64,000 bases of DNA from Lepisosteus oculatus (GCF_040954835.1 NC_090697.1:4352501-4416500), one strand, 5' to 3'. Counted from the stretch's first letter, positions 22,861 to 36,035 are shown. Numbers and translations are program-made. The notes: generated by a model not told the origin, from the letters alone.

Positions 22861-23516
22861 TAACACCCATGAGGCCTGTACTAACTTTGTTGTGCGAATT
22901 CAGCTTTAAAAGCCTTAATGGATAATCATCACTTTCAGACTGTTTTCAATTTTGAATTGTGATAATTGTATTTATCAACTGGCGGAAGGTCAGGAACCCA
23001 TATCCTGCATCTTGTAGCCTGATACGGCTCTTGACCTTCGTCTATTGCCTCACATTTTGTGCAGTGCATCCATCCAGTCTTAGTGAAGGTTCTCTTGGAG
23101 AGCATGTCAGTGTTTCCATGCCACTCGCCACCACAGTGCTGCATAGTGAAGTTCAATGTGAATCAAAATATGAATGTGAATGTAACAAATTGGTCGCAGG
23201 ATTGCAATATTACGGCAGTAATCATACAGGTTTTTTCCATGAAATAATTCTGTTTCATTTGCTGTACTTGCAATGGGGAGTACCTTAGAAACATTTTGGA
23301 ATGGAATCCGGAATGTTGCGACAAAAACCGGGAAAGAATTCCTGGATCCTGAATCCTGAAGGAAATCCTTAATCAAGGTGAGTAGTCGGCAGTTGAAGCA
23401 GTCACAGTGGTAGTCTGTTTGTAGATTACGTGAGCAGCTAAAAATTAAAATGAAGGAAACAGAGAAAAAAAAGTAAAAAAGAAAGGAAAAATTAATGAAA
23501 AGAAAAAGAATGAAAA

Positions 23517-24060
23517 CTAGATGAGCGGCAGCCAGATGCACCAGCATTCCCTCTTAACCGTAACTGTAATTTTACCGAAATTAACCTCACCTCGTCCCTC
23601 TGCAGTGGCGTCTGTGTCCTGGATGAAATGGAACTGTGGGTAGGCCAAGGTAAAAACTGGGGCTGAGCAGAGTGCCTCCCTCAGGGTCTTGAAGACCCTC
23701 TGTCTACTCAGGTCCCATGAGACCATATCTTTTTGGGTTAATTCATAGAGGGTGGCAGTGATGGTGGTGAATCTGGGCACAAACTGATGATAGAAGGAGG
23801 CCAGACCAAGGAAGCCCCATAACTGCTTGAGAGAGCTGTGCACCAGCCACTTTTGGAAACTGGCAACCTTGTCCTTGGCACTGGTGAGGCCTACTCTGCT
23901 CACCTTGTGCACAAGGAAAAGCACCTTTTTTCTCATCAGTTCACATTTTTCCAGGTGCAGTTTGAGTCCAGCTGCTGCAGTTGTTCACAGGACTGCTTGG
24001 AGGTCCGTATTGAACAAGTTGCCATGCACCATGAGTTCAGATTGTCAAGACTAACAGGAA
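23517..24060 (-). mobile_element. Ty3/gypsy fossil: RT connection / RNase H part
   Basis: The minus strand shows the gypsy region after the RT catalytic core (GLASFYHQFVPRF and LTQKDMVSWD types of motif) and the beginning of RNase H. It is broken, with at least two interruptions, and has no LTRs attached. It may belong to the same family as the fossil at 16200-18205, separated by later insertions. Confidence 0.75.
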
Positions 24061-24099
24061 AATGAAAGGAAGTAAATGACACAAAAGTCTTAGAGAAAA

Positions 24100-24480
24100 A
24101 CCTGCCTCAGTCTCCTAAAGCCCTTAAACTGGAATGACAATTAAACCTTGAAAAAATCGCAAACCTACATTAATGGTGTGTATTAATAAGAACAAAGTGG
24201 ATGTCCCTGAGTGGTCCAGTAAAAGTCCACACTTGAAGCCGATTGAAAATCTTTGGCAAGACTAGGAAATATTTGTCCATCATCTCTCCCCAAACAAATG
24301 GACAGAGCTTGACCAGAAAAATGAAGGACAAGAATGGACAAAAATAGCACCATACCATGATGCAAGGTTTGTAGATCCAGTATTTATCCAAAAAAGTTGC
24401 TCCCACCATGTATTAACTGTACTTAATGTATATTTTTGTTTTGGATTTTACATTTTGCAAAACTACTTTCTCCCATTAAA
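24100..24480 (+). mobile_element. Tc1-like transposase 3' remnant
   Basis: Around 24206-24400 the plus strand encodes a C-terminal Tc1/mariner piece: W-S-S-K-S-P-H-L-K-P-I-E-N-L-W-Q-D, equivalent to the family's SPDLNPIENLW with the third catalytic region. It is followed by FVHHLSPNKWTEL-like residues. The upstream catalytic Asp residues and both TIRs are not visible, and stops interrupt the frame. Confidence 0.75.
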
Positions 24481-24569
24481 ACATTCAGTTTATAGCTGAA
24501 TCAAAACATATTAACTTAAAATACACATACTGTATGTAATTTGTGATTTAACAAAATGGGACAAATTGA

Positions 24570-24870
24570 GGCGTCACAGTGGCACAGTAGGCAACATTGT
24601 TGCCTCACAGGGCTGGGGTCCTAGTTTCAGTTTTTGGGTTGCTATCTGCATAGAGTTTATATGATAGAGTCCAAAGACATACTGGCAGATTAATTGACTT
24701 CTGGGAAAATTGGCACTGGTGTGAGCATGTGTGTGCTTGTGTCTGTGTGTGCCCAGTGATGAACTACTGTCCCATCCATGGTATATCCTGCCTTGTGCCC
24801 TTTGCTTGCTAGGATAGGCACTGGCTCCCTAATGACAGTGTATTAATTGAAGCAGTTAAAAAACAGGTGA
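24570..24870 (+). repeat. tRNA-derived fish SINE, nearly full length
   Basis: The head GGCGTCACAGTGGCACAGTA with TTGCCTCACAGGGCTGGGGT resembles tRNA box A and the anticodon arm. The body has AGTCCAAAGACATACTGGCA and TTGACTTCTGGGAAAATTGG. It ends CTTGTGCCC, GGCACTGGCTCCC and a short tail. It is the most complete copy in the window. Confidence 0.8.
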
Positions 24871-25249
24871 CATGACGTGACACGATTGGAAAGGAAAGGA
24901 TTTTGGAAAGCAATTTATCTGAATATGGCATTAATCTAATAAATGTACATTTGCCTTTTAGTAATTATTCATGTCAATTTTAATAAGGCATACATCATTA
25001 ATTGAGGAGGTATTTCAATCAAAATGGAGGAATGTCCATATATGTTACATATATGTAAGACAATCTTAGGTGATATTTCATGTGCAGCCACAAATGATCT
25101 GTGAATAACATTTGAAATGAGATAGAAAATGCTTTCTTATGTTTTTTTCTTTACTTAAGCAAACTGTAGTTTCTCTCTGTCTACCATCTGTGTTTTCTCA
25201 TTTTTCATTTTAGTTTAATCTGAGCTTGGCGAGTATGCTTTATGGTCCT

Positions 25250-25355
25250 CCCACTATTCCCAGTAGAATAAGAGTCATTAGAGTGAGGAACAGTCACCAT
25301 CAACCCCTGCTGATTACAGGCAGGACCAGTACACCCCCTGTTATCATAAATACAG
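25250..25355 (+). promoter_or_regulatory. Conserved TAAR upstream block (copy 3)
   Basis: ATTCCCAGTAGAATAAGAGT, ATCAACCCCTGCTGATTACA, GGCAGGACCAG and TTATCATAAATAC follow the order of the block before copies 2, 5, 6 and 7, but with more substitutions. The TATA-like part lies at 25341-25353, about 170 bp before the ATG. Confidence 0.5.
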
Positions 25356-25519
25356 GAAAAAACAAGGCGCATTTGGAAAGTGACTGGTTTCAAACTAGTA
25401 TTATCTTAACCTTTTATTTCAAAATTGAGTGTCCTGCTTGTTAACGTACTGTATATATATATATAAACATTTTTCTTTAATTTCCTTGGATCTTATATCA
25501 ACTCTAAAAAGATTTTTTA

Positions 25520-26566
25520 ATGGATTACAAATTACTGGAATTACATGAGCTACAAGAGTTTAAAACATTGAATTATTGTTATCAGCAATATAATTTGTCC
25601 TGCTCTAAAGAAGTCCGATCTCCAGCTGTGTATGTGGTGATGTATATTTCTGCAGTGGCAGTGGTGATGCTGACAGTGTGTGGAAACCTGGTGGTGATCA
25701 TCTCTATCTCTCACTTCAAGCAGCTCCACACACCAACCAACCTCCTCCTGCTCTCCCTGACTGTGGCAGACTTTCTGGTTGGAGTCATGGTGATGCCTTT
25801 CTCTTTAATTGAACTAATAGAAACATGCTGGTATTTTGGGGAAACATTCTGCACACTTTATAACATTTTTGTGTTTGTATTGACCTCAGTTTCGATCAGT
25901 AATTTAGTATTTGTAGCAATTGATCGATATTTTGCAGTATGTGATCCATTGCTTTATTCCACCAAAATAACTATTAAAATACCATGCTTATTCATACTGT
26001 TGAGCTGGTTAGTGTCACTGCTGTATAATGTTGCACTCATTTATTGTAATGAAAATATAGGCAGATCTGCAAAACTGAATGCTTGCCTTGGTGACTGCCT
26101 ACTTTCAGTCAATAAAAACTGGGGAACAGCTGACCTACTGATTACATTTGTTGTGCCTTGTTCTATAATGTTAACACTTTACTTAAAAATCTTTATAGTT
26201 GCTAGAAAACACGCACAAGCCATCAGATGTGCTGCAGATCAAATACATTCAACCACTGGGGTCCAAAGAACAATCCCCAAGAAATCTGAAAGAAAAGCTG
26301 CAAAAACATTAGGTATTGTTGTTCTAGGTTTTCTTCTATGTTGGGTCCCATATTATATCTGTATTATTGTGGAAGCAAATATGAATTTGTCTTCTTCTGT
26401 GCTAATGAATTTTCTCTCTTTTCTGGTGTATTTTAATTCTTCTGTGAATCCTGTTATTTATGGTTTGTTTTACCCCTGGTTTCAAAAGTCATTGAAACTC
26501 ATTGTAACTTTCAAAATATGTAGTCCAGCATCTTCTTTGATTAACCTATTCCCAGAAAAACATTAA
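25520..26566 (+). CDS. Trace amine-associated receptor (TAAR copy 3)
   Basis: A 348-residue intronless GPCR. The N-terminus is about nine residues longer than in copies 2 and 5-7, with sequon NLS (25-27). Landmarks: N56 (1.50), D84 (2.50), C111 (3.25), V118 at 3.32, DRY 135-137, W163 (4.50), D205 (5.42), P213 (5.50), KKSERKAAKTLG in ICL3, W275 (6.48, kept), and NSSVNPVIY with FYPWFQKS in TM7. Position 7.40 is Phe, where Trp is usual. Like the others it lacks Asp3.32 and has Asp5.42. It forms a subfamily with copy 1 (1-677), with which it shares a 159-bp tract containing one mismatch. The frame is undamaged. The start is the first in-frame ATG, 165 bp after the TATA-like element. Confidence 0.95.
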   Translation: MDYKLLELHELQEFKTLNYCYQQYNLSCSKEVRSPAVYVVMYISAVAVVMLTVCGNLVVIISISHFKQLHTPTNLLLLSLTVADFLVGVMVMPFSLIELIETCWYFGETFCTLYNIFVFVLTSVSISNLVFVAIDRYFAVCDPLLYSTKITIKIPCLFILLSWLVSLLYNVALIYCNENIGRSAKLNACLGDCLLSVNKNWGTADLLITFVVPCSIMLTLYLKIFIVARKHAQAIRCAADQIHSTTGVQRTIPKKSERKAAKTLGIVVLGFLLCWVPYYICIIVEANMNLSSSVLMNFLSFLVYFNSSVNPVIYGLFYPWFQKSLKLIVTFKICSPASSLINLFPEKH

Positions 26567-28559
26567 CAATTTTCATTCCTTCACTTTCTGCTTGCTGTAT
26601 TCTGGGATTAAGATGTGTTTCTTCTTTATCTCTTTTTCTTTCTCATTTACTTTCTTGAGAAAAAATACTATAAACAGTTATATTTTAATTTAGCATGTAA
26701 TTTGTGGGTTTTAATATATAAAAGTATAGATTTATAGATTGAATCTTACTATCCTTGAATGTAAAGATACCTTAATAAAATATAATATGTACACATTTTA
26801 AGTTCTTTAGGCAACTAAAAGACTGAATTTCACATGTATGTAATGAAGGTACTTGTTTAATCACTTTTTCCTAACTATAGTTTAAATTACTGTAAACTAT
26901 CTAGTTCCATGCAAAACACTATTCAAATAAGAACCCAGAGTTCTGAGGGAACATTTGTGTTACATAAGGAAAGTAAGTTTAATTCTTTTTGGTTTGAGGA
27001 CACAGCAACTTTGCTTTGTTTTACAGTATGTCTGTTAAAAGCTGCAAACTATAATAAACTTTTTATTTTTCATGCTATGTGGTCTTTTCTGCTTTGTATT
27101 AAAAATAATCTTCAAATTCAAGTTGTATATAACAACCTTTTGCCTTAAACTAAATTCCTGCTCGTAGATTTCTGGTAAGTAAAAAAAACTGGAAAATTGG
27201 TTATCACAGTCTCCATTTGCTCACAACCAACTGAAGGAAAGCTGACTCTTAACAACCCAGCCCAGCTCTGTGGGCTAATAGATCTTTGAGTAAAAAACTC
27301 CTGTATTCACTAAAATTCTCAAAAAGTTAATCTATGGTGCTAAACACATTTGATGAAGCTTAATTCTCAATAGTAATTGCATATTTATGTATAGCTGACA
27401 ATATAAAGGTGATTAACTACTGTATATGAGAATAATATAACCTATGAGGTAGACAATAACAAAAGTTATAGTCAATATATTTTAACAAAAGTGAATACTG
27501 TCACTTTTCCTTTTACAGTCCAAAGGCATACTGTATATGTAGGTTAATTGACTCCTGGGAAAATCGGCTCTGGTGTGAGTGTGTCTACCCTGCAATTAAA
27601 GGAAGGTTATTTCAGATGATGACTAATGTCCAAATATCACAGAAACTGTTCAAGGCCATCATTCACTCACTGGGCTGAGATACTGAGTAAAACAATGTGG
27701 AATACACAGAAACATATTTAAAAGTTTTGTTTAATTGTTTTAGCCTTTTAAATACATTTTAGTCACTTGCATTTGTCTGTCCTATTTTTTGAATATTGTC
27801 AGATGTTACTGTTTTTTTATCAAATGTAAATAGTAATTCTACAAGGAAAATACATTTGTATGCTGTCACACAATTCATATTGTGATAATAAAAAATAAAT
27901 GTTTATTAACCCATTAGTGCTTCCCTGTGCTAAATATATTGTACAGTAATATTAAGAGATTAACAATGGTTTAAAAACAGTGTATTTAAAATCAAATAAG
28001 CATGTAATAAAACAAAGAGACATGACTTGTATCACTTTCAAAGTTGTCTACTGTAACTTACAGTGAAGCTGATACAAGTCAGCTCTCTATAAATGTGATT
28101 TCCTTAAAGAACAATCTCTTTCACCATAATAATTAAGGGAGAACATTTGTGATCTATAAATAAACATGCAGAACAGTGGGAAATGGAAAAAAAATAAAAC
28201 TCTCACCAGCCAGCAAAAAGGAAGCCACCTCAACACAGAGTGAATGTGGGGGTCCCGGCTGACAAAAGCCAGGAGAAGGTCAGGGTGAGAGCCTGAGGTC
28301 ACAAGCCCAGACAGGGAAACATAAGACAACCACACACGTATGCTCACATACCACGTAACAAACCCTTGTCCTTCCCCCCAAGATCCAGGAGTTAGCAATG
28401 TCCCTGACAGTTCCCACTTATCCAAGACAAATCCCTACCTATCCCAGCATGCTCTTCTGGGGCTGACATCGCCAGCCCCACTGTTTGTCTGCTTGGTGCT
28501 TGATGCCTGATGAGAACGCTACAATATTCATATTTTAATATTTAGCATACTGAGATATA
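26567..28559. other. 3' flank of copy 3; SINE scrap, otherwise no gene
   Basis: AT-rich DNA without genes. A fragment of the tRNA SINE body (AGTCCAAAGGCATACTGTAT, then TTGACTCCTGGGAAAATCGG) lies at about 27518-27595, plus strand. 28190-28520 is unusually GC-rich for this window and probably a foreign repeat that I cannot name. Confidence 0.5.
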
Positions 28560-31500
28560 CAGATCCAGCCATTTAAAATGCACGGCGTACGCTGCATCAA
28601 AATGCAGTAAGCATGGTGCATCATACCGCATTATACTGCATGCAAATTGAATTATGATAGTAGTATCCGGAAGCACCTTGTAAAACCGCCAGGTGGAGCT
28701 ACTGTAATAAAGCTTAACATCTCATGTACAGCATTTGAGATGACGCCAGAAAAGGCTGTGTTTTACAGCATGTTAATCATTATACTTTAAAAAATCTTTA
28801 CATTTTATCAAAGCAAGATTACTCAGCTGGACAAAAGTACACAACCTTCCACCTTCATCATAAATATTTTAATTATGCATAAATATTTTATGCATAAGAA
28901 TTAACGTTTTATCGTTTTATTGCTGTTATTGTAAAAAGATAAATGTTGTATTATAGCTTGTTGTTGGCTCTGGCATGAATTTGTGTATCTGGATAAATTA
29001 AGTGATGATATTGTGATTAAGGATTTCTTCACAACAATTCTTTAAGTTCAATAAAGGAGGGAAGAAGGGTTATTTTTCATTTGGCACTCTGAGATTCTGA
29101 CTGATTTAATTCCCCTCATTTAGCTGAAACGGATAAAGAAATCATGCAGTAGTTATATGTATTGGAAGGCACTCTGTTTTATTAACAGACACTCCGACTC
29201 AAACCTGTGTCGTACAGTGATATACAGTAGACGTGGGTTATGTCATCCCCATTAAACAATGTGCTTATCGCGCAAATCCCGCTAAACTAGAAATTAGACA
29301 CAAGGAGAGTATTATTGGACAATGTTGTGTGACTGTGGTGGAATTTCTCTGTAAACTGAAGAGTTATAGAGGAGACACATTCTGTATCGCCTCTTTCTAC
29401 ACTTGTAAGAACATTCCACTGTTAATGCGACATTGGAAGATATTATTACTAACCTTTTAAATTTTAAGTGGTTAACTCTACCTGCATGTCAAGATCAAGG
29501 TTTAAAAAAAAAAAAAAAACATCGAACATTTGATTGGATAAGAACGTCATGATTGTTTCACAAGGATGGGAAACGTGAAATATTGTAAAATATTTTATAT
29601 TTATTTGTCACTGCTGCAGTGGCTTGCAATGGCTGGATAGTTAACACTTCGAAATTTCTTTATCAGTCTGTCCGTCGGGGAGGGAGCTCTCCTTGACAGC
29701 TGACACTCCTCCATATGCTTAAGTGAAACATTTATAAAAGTGCCAATGTAAACATCATATTTACAATTTTTGAGAATTCACGTGGGGGGCTGTGTAAGCA
29801 TGTGTAGGCAGCAAAAGATCAGCTAAAGAGGGAAAAAAATGCTTTCAGAGAAAACAATGTTTCAGGTGTAGAGAATTCAATTACAGCCTAAACCTTTCCC
29901 TGCACATCCTGCCCCCGCTGAGATTGGAATATACACAAACAAAGCACTGAAAGCTTTACAGTAGTTGATCAGGTGTCTTGCAGACGTAGGGATAGTAGGT
30001 AATTCTGAGTTTATGAACTCACACCTGGGATTCGATTAATTCAAAATATATAGTTTTTAAAACTGCACCAGGTACTAGATCTTGTTTATATTAAAGTTAT
30101 ATCACTGGACAGTGGTGGACGGTTAGTGGATGGTGTGCTATTTTGTCTGTTAATCTTCTTAACACCTGTAGAAAACATGATTTTATTTCTGTACAGTTTG
30201 CGTGTTGCATTTACAAATTAAAATGTTTCAAATGTTAAATTAAGAAGTAAAAATCATTTACAGCTTACACAAAGACTCAAAGACCCTACGTGCATAAAAA
30301 GTGTTTTTAACTGATTTATATACAGTATTTTAATGTTGATTTAAGTGTACTTCTTTCAGCTGGATTACACGATTATTGTTATCATTTCTCTATTATTATC
30401 GTATCCATCAACTTGTTCACTTGTGATTATTTTGGAAATATTTTGGCATGTTCCTTTTAACTCATAGTTTGTAATGCCAGGCACTCTAAACGAATTAAGC
30501 TTTGATGCAGTACAAATAAATGTATTTCCCACAAGCTATACTGTAGTGGCTTTAAAACTATACAACATTGTGCTCTTTGCACATCTTTGTTCAGGTTTTA
30601 AAACTATAGTATGGAAAAAATGAGTGTTAAGAAAAAAAGGACATTTGATTGCTTATATTTATTTTTAAAAATGAAATAAAAAATAAGATACAATGACGTG
30701 TTCCTGCCTAACTCAAACATTTTGGACTTTAAAAGCTGTAAAACATGGTTTAGATAGCAGAAAGTCACCCTTTTCTTACAAGCAGCTCTGTTAAGCAGAG
30801 TTTGTGTTAACACAACACAACATTGTCAGTGAAAAAAATGACCACATGCATTTTTTCATTCTCCCCTATATTCTCATGTACTAGTAGAATAGGTGAGACT
30901 TCCAATGAAAGACTGGCAGGAAACAGTCAAAACTCGCCATACCCAGACTGCTAACACAATCAACCATTTTGACATGTTCCTCTTAACTACATTGCTGTTG
31001 ATATTGTCGCAATAGACAAAATGAAATGATTGGAGTTTGTAATATAGGGCGCTCTGAATGAGTTAAACTTTGATGAAGGACAAATAAATGTATTTCCCAC
31101 AAGCTATACTGTAGTGGCAATACAGTAGCAGTTTGAAATTTGTCATTGTTATTAGGCACATAGCTTTGAACATGTTGGGATATTTAGAAATATAAAAAAA
31201 TGTCAATATAGTGTCCATAATATCGCTTTTTTTTTTGCTCTATTTTATTTATTTTTGCTATTCGAGACCTCCTTCAGCCCATGCAGCCAACATCCCTGTT
31301 ATGCGCAGGGGAGTAGAGGGCTGTACTGTCATTTGAGACCCACGTGGGGTAACCCTGCCCTACCAGTTCCTGATTGGCTGATCGAGATGGAGGATGAGTA
31401 ACAATGCTCTCTGACTTTAGAGTTGTAAACAACCCGGGATGAGTCTCTCCCAAGGAATCTCCCAGACAGTAAGGCGCCAGAGATGACCATTTATTAGGGT

Positions 31501-32404
31501 GACTGGAGAATCTCAGCCTTGGGAGTTGTTCCTTATCAACTAGAAAAACACCTTACATGTGAACCAAATGGAATGGCCTCTCTGTATCCAGCACCACTGA
31601 TATGAAGGAGAAAGAGACTGGCAAGGGAGCAGAAAACTTAATTCCTGTATTTTTAATAAGCCTTGCTGCTACACTGCTGAGGGACAATCTTTTTCCAATT
31701 AAAACTATGTATTACAGCACGTTAAACATTAAACATTAAAAAGTTGGTATATTTCATAAAACCAAGATTGCTCAATTGGACAAAAGTATATAACCTTCCA
31801 CCTTCATCATGGGTATTTTAATTATGCATAAATATTTTTTCCATCAAAGTCTTTAACTTGGTAACTTACAGTGGGTTCTGGTTTTAACATGCTTGTTCTA
31901 AGATTATTAAGCTTTTATTCTGTACTTCATAAACAAATTATAACGTTTTATCCTTTTCTAAGAATACGTAGCAAGAACACCACTTGCTGTTATTGTAAAA
32001 AGATAAATGTAGTGATTTAACATCACTTGATATTTATATTAATATGGAATCATGTAACTAAGCAGGTAAAGTATCACAAGTGGAAAGTTTGGAAACATTT
32101 TGATATTTGTTTAATTAAAAAAAACTTATATTGTCCTTGTAGTACTCAATACGAGCACTGTAATGTAGCGAGCTGCACCTAGGCAGTTCAAAGTGAGATC
32201 AGAGCATTACTTTCTGTTTGTTTCTCATAGAGCCGAATGCACAAAAATAGCCCACTATTATTGCTAATTGTGAACATGATGTGTCTCTTTCAGGTTTACA
32301 TCAGAATTGAGAAAATGTATATTTTGTCTTAATCCAAATGTCAGCAGCCAGTAATCAGCCAACAAATTAACTTGGAATTTAAAAAAAAAGTTTACACTGT
32401 ACCA

Positions 32405-32480
32405 TATAGTACACTGCCTGGAATTGAACCTGGTCTGTCAGCGTCATTCAACAGGGAACCAGCTGACAGAATTATTATAT
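32405..32480 (-). repeat. tRNA-like sequence
   Basis: The reverse complement contains CTGTCAGCTGGTTCCCTGTT (box-A-like) and CCAGGTTCAATTCCAGGC (box B and T-arm, plus-strand 32416-32433). It is probably another tRNA-like module of the surrounding repeat family. Confidence 0.4.
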
Positions 32481-33070
32481 GTGACGGTTTTGTGTTTAAG
32501 GATTTCTTCTCAGAAATCTTTAAATTAATAGAGGGGGGGAGAAAGGATTATTTTTTACAATTGCCAGTAATAGGGGAACAGATTATCAACACGATGGGCA
32601 AACGATATTTTAAATTTTTAAAAACGAAACAAAATAAGATACAACGGCGTGTTCCTGCCTAACTCAAACATTGCATGACTTTAAAAGCTGTTAAAAACTG
32701 ATTTAGATAGTTAAAATCCACTTTTTACGCACAATAAACGGGTGATTTTTCTTTTTCATGATCAGCTTAGAATCTTTGTGTACGCTGTAAGATTTTTACT
32801 TTTTAATGTAACATTTCAAATACTTGAATTTCATAAAAGTTGTTCTGATTTAATATCTCTTGATAGTAATATTAATATGGAGTTGTGTAACTAAGCAGCT
32901 AAAGTATCACAAGGGGAAATTTTGGAAACATTTGACGTTTGTTTAAAAATATATATATATTATTGTCCTTATAGTGGTAATTTTAATACTATTTATTGAT
33001 TACCAAATAGTTTATGCACCTGACACCTGACTTTATTTAGATGTCTAAAAAATATTGAACTGATATTGAA

Positions 33071-33215
33071 CTGAAAATATTGAAAAGAGAAGAAAGAAAA
33101 CATAACATTTTGGCCGTGGAGCCTTCTTCATGTTTTCTTTCTTCTCTTTTCAGCATAGAAAAAACCTCTTACTTGTTCCTTTGCAGCCAACACATGCTGA
33201 CGCAGCTCCCCACCT
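33071..33215. mobile_element. Penelope tail repeats, head to head
   Basis: 33071-33130 is a minus-strand tail with the hammerhead-like region (reverse complement TGAAGAAGGCTCCACGGCC). From 33131 a plus-strand tail begins TGTTTTCTTTCTTCTC, TTTTCAGCATAG and TACTTGTTCCTTTGCAGCC. The junction sits at the predicted ribozyme cleavage position. Confidence 0.65.
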
Positions 33216-33540
33216 GAACTACAGTTTACATAATATGTTTATGTTCCTAAATTAATATCATTTGAACTTCAGATGTGTTATGCTCCTTTTCTTTTTATGC
33301 TCAGCTACTAAAATTTCCCTTTAGTTGTAAAATACCATATTACTATTCAATATTAAGCAGATTAAAACATACACAGTAAAGAGATTAAATTATTTAATCA
33401 CTCACTAACAACCAATGCACCACGAGTGCCCCTGTCGGTCATTTTGGCCAGCCAATCACATACTGCAGTACAACACGGTGAACTGTAGATAATTTCACAC
33501 AGTACAGGGTTGTACCGTGCATTTTGAATGGCTGCATCTG

Positions 33541-35175
33541 TATAAAATTAGCAAAAATGTAAATACAGAATAATTATAATTATTACACTTGATTATGAGC
33601 ACGATAAACAACATTTTTTAAGAAAATAAAAAAAAATGATGTGTCCCTACCTTACATAGGCATTGCACAACTAAACAAAGGATGATTTTTCTTCTTTGTG
33701 ATCATTTTAGAATCTGTGTGCACACTGTAAATTTTTCCATTATTCAAAAAAACTTTTGAAATACTTGAATTTATTAAGCAGCACTCATTTCATACAGAAG
33801 AATTAACATCTTCCTCTCTTCCTGTGGTGTGAACCAGATGAGCAGGTCTTTTTTTTTCAATGAGAGACTGAGAAAATAGCTCACCACCCACTGAGCTCCA
33901 TCAGAGAAGGAGCAGCACCATGAGAAATTGTTTCACTGGTTAAATTAAGGGAGTGCATCATGTAAGCCAGATTCAGGTGTTACTCCAATATTTGTTGTGT
34001 TTATGGTTCTTTAAATTTAATAATATTCATTATCTTTTCAAAATCCTACCAAAGAGATTGCACACTCATACAATTCAAACCATTTTTATTTTCATTGGTG
34101 TTTTTTTATTATATTTTAAAGTTAAGGGATAATCACTTGATAAGATTCACACCGTCTGCTGTTGAAATAAAACCTGATCCATTATTCAGGATCCCAACCA
34201 TCCTGTCCACTAACTGTTCTCCCCACTACACACTGGCACCAGGCACTGTGGCATTAAGGCACAAACCACAAGGCTGGCAAAAGCTTCTACCTTACAGCAG
34301 TGGGGATAATTAACAATTAACTGGGTGATGCCTCAAAATTCAAGGCACCTCTCCACTCTTTGCTTTTTACTTGGCTACCACGTATCTATTGTCCTTTGTG
34401 TTTATTGTTTTACCATCGTATGTTGTTTTGCTGTGTTGTGCATGATGGTTTGGTTGTTACTGTCGTTATTTATTATTTACTGTTTTGTAAGGTACTGTGC
34501 ACATTGTGTGGTGTTGTCTATTTATTGTGCACATCCCCAGAGTAAGATGCGTATAAGAATCCCAATGGACATGTACATATAGCAATAAACTCCTCTCTCT
34601 TTCGCTGTCCTGTTGGAGGTTGCTCTATATCCTGGCAGTACAGGCTGGACTGATAGCACAAGTATTTCCCAACCTTGCTATAACACCAGTCCAATGCAGG
34701 CACACAGAGAAAAGAAAAATTTTGAACAGCCATTCAAACTCAATCAACAGACATGTCTTTGAGTCGTAGGAGGAAATTAGAGTACCCAGGAAAAAAAAAC
34801 ACTAACACTGAAAAAATGTGCAAAGTAAGCACAGAAGGTGTCTATCCTGTGAACAATAAACTGTGACATACAGTAAACATGCAGACACCCAGAATGCATG
34901 ATATTTCTTCTAAATGTGTTACCTGTAATGCGGCTTGTTACATTATATAATTCACTGGCCAAAGATGATCGAAAGGTGGTTCAATTGCTTCATTTTTATC
35001 TGTTTCTCTACTGAGCATATTTAAATCCACTTAATATGGAACATTAATGTGGAAATTTACAACTAGTTGAAAATGAAAAAAAAAAACAATCATAATGTAG
35101 TATATACCCAATGTAAATAATGTAATGCAAATTTCAGCATGTCCTGTAGTGGCTTTAAAACCATATGTAATTCTG
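33541..35175. other. Repeat-rich intergenic, no gene
   Basis: A degraded minus-strand SINE piece (reverse complement near TCTAATTTCCTCCTACGACT) lies at about 34680-34790. A CCCCAGAGTAAGATGCGTAT stretch near 34534 also looks repeat-derived. No supported coding region was found. Confidence 0.45.
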
Positions 35176-35177
35176 TA

Positions 35178-36035
35178 CAGATGCAGCCATTCAAAACAAG
35201 CAGAGCACTCTGTGCAGTGGGCATGTCGCATCATGCAGTGGGCGTGTCGCATCATAGCAAGTCATAGCACGTCATTTCGATTCATACCACGTTTTACTGT
35301 ATGCAAATTAGATTGTTTATAGTATCCGGAATCCCCTTGTTAAACTGCTAGGTGGAGCTAATAAAGCTTAACCTCTCATGTAGAGCATTTGAGCTGTCAC
35401 AAGAAAACACCTAGTTTCGAATCCCGATCACTGCTGAGGGACAATCTTTATTCAATTAAGAATTTAAGTTATATACCCTTAAGACTTTTAAATTTAAACT
35501 GTGTATTACAGCATGTTAATCATTATACATTAAGAAGTTGGTATATTTTATGAAAGCAAGATTGCTCAGTTGGACAAAAGTACACAACCTAGCACCTTTA
35601 TCATAAATATTTTAATTATGCAGAAATATTTTATGCATCAAAGTCTTAACCGAAGATATTACTAACAGTGTTAATAATGAATAACCTTGGACAAGCTGTA
35701 AACTCAAAGTATAACTCTGGTCCACTGAATCTCCAATTCACCATGCCTTTTACATGCTTATAAACTATATTAATTTAGGAACATAAACATATTATGTAAA
35801 CTGTACTGTATATGGCTGGTATTGGTAGTTTAAAGAAAAAATACACACCAGTATTCCATTTCTCCCTAAACATCTTAAGCATCAAAGTCTTACATGTAGT
35901 TATTTCATAAACGTTTTTACGTGCTTCTGACCATATTACTGTATGTTTATATACTTGCGAAAATCGATCATTTTAACCTTTTCTGCAAATATGCTCGTTA
36001 TTGGAGAAGAAAGAAAACACAACATTGAGTTTTTA
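35178..36035 (+). mobile_element. TIR-family element, left arm; ends in Penelope tail scrap
   Basis: It starts CAGATGCAGCCATTCAAAAC after TA. It contains two tandem CAGTGGGCATGTCGCATCAT-type units (about 35215-35255) and a tRNA-like module (35341-35440), then the shared AT-rich body. A minus-strand Penelope tail scrap (GAGAAGAAAGAAAACACAAC) lies at 36003-36030. The right TIR was not found; it may have been lost. Confidence 0.55.
35341..35440 (+). repeat. tRNA-like module in TIR element
   Basis: A box-A-like GGTGGAGCTAATAAAGCTTA and a box B GTTTCGAATCCCG (about 35413-35425). It has the same layout as 14660-14755. Confidence 0.5.

Larger units (their letters stand above)
28560..33540. mobile_element. 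TIR-family complex with inverted ends and nested pieces
   Basis: The left end CAGATCCAGCCATTTAAAAT (28560) and right end ATTTTGAATGGCTGCATCTG (33540) are inverted counterparts, each flanked by TA. The left arm carries a tRNA-like module at about 28680-28760. Body blocks occur more than once: the stretch ATAAATGTATTTCCCACAAG lies at about 30520 and again at 31084, and 28800-28920 resembles 31750-32000. The right arm matches 5920-6226. Nested items are a tRNA-like sequence (32405) and Penelope tails (33071-33215). It is likely several copies of one family inserted into each other rather than one 5-kb element. No transposase was found. Confidence 0.5.

Noticed and set aside
22037-22866. Cluster of 90-130-codon frames on both strands
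   Set aside because: They are frame pieces of LINE debris; several overlap each other and none has a domain of its own.
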